DNA from: Rhyacichthys aspro
Taxonomy: Eukaryota; Chordata; Actinopteri; Gobiiformes; Rhyacichthyidae
NCBI GenBank assembly: GCA_036850595.1
Contig: CM072166.1
Coordinates: forward strand, 13,038,758-13,102,757
DNA: 64,000 bases
Direction of reading: 5' to 3'
In this document: piece by piece, positions 62,000 to 64,000 of the stretch
Numbering within the stretch: position 1 is the stretch's first letter
Layout of the letters: every line of letters begins with the position of its first letter
Program-made: the position numbers and the translations under genes
Notes under the pieces: generated by a model
What the model was told of the DNA's origin: nothing
The model's input: only the letters and a program-made list of their open reading frames with translations
Databases searched by the model: none

Positions 62000-62760
62000 G
62001 ATATTGTGAACTAGTTTTGGTCATGTTCCTAATTAAAGGTTTCATGTGTAGTATTCCCGCTTGATTTATATCTGCTGGTCTCAAAAGCAGTGATTGGGTG
62101 AGAGCTACACACACATCTGACCATGTAAATAAAAGTACAAAACGATGAAACACAGAAAAAGGGCTTTGCTTATTGGTCAGATAGTCACCTCCACATTGTT
62201 CTGGAGGATCGCAGCTGCTGAAAAACACAATTGCATTGTGAGGATTAACTTTTTTTGTCATGAAAAAAACTAATGTCCTTATGCAGCAATAACATGAAGG
62301 AAATATCACTGAGATTTTAGTAAACTTTTAATGACATTTTAAGTTTAACATTTAAATATTGTATTCAATCCTTGGCATAAGTTTGTGTGAGGTTTCATCC
62401 GTACATCATTGTCTTTTACTTAACAGAATATGGCAACATTTCTTCAAATGGATGAAAACAAGGCAGATGTTTACATGAATCACAATCATAACACTATCAA
62501 CAAACATGTTTCATTTTGTTGTAATAAAAAAGTACACTTTAACAAGTGGATGTTCATCTCTCTTGTGACAGACCGCTGATGGAGGACGAACACATATCCA
62601 CACTGATTATTTTATAGTGCATTTGACCAAAAGTCTATGAAACTTAGATTTTGTGAAGAATCAAAGAGGCTGCTGGCTGTCAGTGCTGTGCTCTTATCTT
62701 CATAGATAACATTAAATGGCTACATTATTTCAAAAGTATTAGATATTTTGATATGAAAAT
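62000..62760. other. Intergenic space between zdhhc16 and mms19 3' ends
   Basis: AT-rich DNA between two convergent genes with no coding exon or recognised repeat. Confidence 0.4.
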
Positions 62761-62764
62761 GTGA

Positions 62765-62778
62765 TTTATTTATTTATT
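62765..62778 (-). terminator. mms19: Candidate mms19 poly(A) signals
   Basis: Three overlapping AATAAA hexamers on the minus strand, about 260 bases after the mms19 stop. A TA dinucleotide run follows on the gene side (about 62,818-62,834). Confidence 0.45.
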
Positions 62779-63034
62779 GTTATGATCAAAGATGTTTAAT
62801 TCAGTTTTTTACTTTGTTATATATATATATATAGTGCTCCACAGTCAGTATACTCATATTTGTGCGTTCAAAAAAAACATTCAGGAAGCCACAACAAAAG
62901 GAGGGTTAAAATGTATGACAGACCTAAAAAGAAAATTGGGACCAGAAAGTTTTTCTTCTTCTTCACGGCTTAAGTTCAGGGGTAAAAACTTCGACTCTCT
63001 TCTGACGAGGAAGATGTAAACATGGTGGCAAAAA

Positions 63035-63245
63035 TCACCTTCCTCCTGGACTTCCTAAAAGAAACCTGTGAGAAAAAAGAATGTGATTTCATAAATGACA
63101 AATACATCATTTTAACTGTTTAATGGTTGTGTCTAATTTTTTACCATTCTCCTCGCGCCCGAACTGCCTCGCTCCTCACCAGCCTCTTCTTATCGTCCAG
63201 GGGTTGGGCCAGGGCACGCAGGACTCGAGCTCGAAATGGCAACAC
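63035..63245 (-). CDS. mms19: MMS19 C-terminal two exons (partial gene)
   Basis: MMS19 is the HEAT-repeat targeting subunit of the cytosolic iron-sulfur assembly machinery, which loads clusters onto DNA polymerases, helicases and XPD. Only the end is in the window. Exon 63245-63145 (acceptor tgttttcag, donor TG|GTAAAA) reads VLPFRARVLRALAQPLDDKK then RLVRSEAVRARGEW. Exon 63065-63035 completes W and reads FLLGSPGGR, stop. The PLDDKKRLVR and GEWFLLGSPG blocks are family-specific endings, and the position next to zdhhc16 in opposite orientation is the same as in human. No further exon is visible before the right edge, so the gene continues beyond 64,000. Confidence 0.88.
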
Positions 63246-64000
63246 CTGAAAACATTTTTTGGAAGATAATATTTTACAAGGTCTTCTGGAGAGTGTGCCA
63301 GGGACGAGTGTTGAGTATTACAAAAAACTACCAAATTTGACTCTTAATTTACTGATTGTTTTCTGCTACAGAGTTCTGGATGTCACGTGTGTTCTGTCGG
63401 CCATATTGGCAGGAAAGAGCTTTAGATTTTCTTTCATAGATATGATTCGCGGCAGTGTAAATCTCAAACAGATGGACTTCATAAAGCACCTTTATTCCAC
63501 AGTCATTGAGCTAAACTTCATCAAATCAATAACTCTTATCATGCACCAGACATGACTGTTGACATAAACCTACAGTTCACAGACATTAACTATTACCTCT
63601 GTGCATCACTTTACCTGTTGCCTCTACACTCCAAAATCACAAAAGCAGCAAAATATGAAAGAAAATCTAAAGCTTGTTAGTCTTTAAATGTAAAATAAAG
63701 AGATGAACAAAAGGAGTTGTATGTTATAACATTAACTGGTCTGAAGTGGTTATACAGGATCCAGTCGGTCTGTTTTCAATACAAATCACAATTAAAAAAA
63801 ATATAGTTTTTAACTTTTCTGCGCTACTATCGGAGTCTGCTGCACAACAACTATCTACAATGTCACAGGACATGAAGACATCAGCTTTTATTATCTTTAG
63901 CTTTATGTCTATCATTAATAAAGTGTAGTGGCATGCTAATTAGCCATGTGCTTTTTGGTTTTGAGTTCACAAAGCACTGTTTTTATTCATTTTTGCTGTA
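63246..64000. other. mms19: mms19 intron (inferred)
   Basis: No mms19-like HEAT repeat exon is seen here on the minus strand. The open frames in this stretch match nothing I know. It is probably intron leading to upstream mms19 exons outside the window. Confidence 0.5.

Noticed and set aside
62818..62834. TA dinucleotide run as a possible regulatory or structural element
   Set aside because: A short (TA)n microsatellite in the 3' region of mms19, with nothing distinguishing it from common simple repeats.
63259..63555. 98-codon plus-strand ORF next to mms19
   Set aside because: It is antisense to the mms19 intron, its composition is typical of random AT-rich sequence, and it shows no family resemblance.

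Overview
This window is vertebrate nuclear DNA, almost certainly from a ray-finned (teleost) fish. The evidence is compact multi-exon genes with GT-AG introns, many of them under 150 bases, AT-rich intergenic DNA with AATAAA signals, fish-type decayed retroelements, and proteins that align end to end with vertebrate families. There are no operons, CRISPR arrays or prokaryotic features. Exons were assembled by hand from open frames, splice sites and phase. Each of the four complete gene models sums to an exact multiple of three.

Layout: (1) 1-3.3 kb is intergenic. (2) 3.3-38.8 kb, minus strand: mrtfa (mkl1), the actin-sensing SRF coactivator, with 18 coding exons in the long form, two upstream untranslated exons and an internal alternative first exon at 23.0 kb. 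(3) 39.6-43.9 kb, plus strand: get4, part of the BAG6/GET tail-anchored protein pathway, 9 exons, 323 aa. It is divergent from mrtfa across about 1 kb. (4) 44.6-53.9 kb, minus strand: vps35l (C16orf62), a Commander/Retriever subunit, 30 coding exons, 966 aa, tail to tail with get4. (5) 54.5-62.0 kb, plus strand: zdhhc16, a DHHC S-acyltransferase, 9 coding exons, head to head with vps35l. (6) 62.7-63.25 kb, minus strand: the last two coding exons of mms19, a cytosolic Fe-S targeting factor. The rest lies beyond the right edge. The zdhhc16-mms19 pair is also adjacent in human.

The genes are unrelated housekeeping or signalling functions and do not form a pathway. The large mrtfa introns hold the accessory material: retroelement tails, a minisatellite present twice, a short duplicated segment next to the alternative promoter, and a promoter-like antisense first-exon candidate at 15.5 kb. 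I found no convincing undescribed system. The best leads are that antisense candidate, the paired minisatellite, a GC-AG intron in vps35l, spliced upstream ORFs in mrtfa, and the catalytic motif of zdhhc16 on a 29-base exon.
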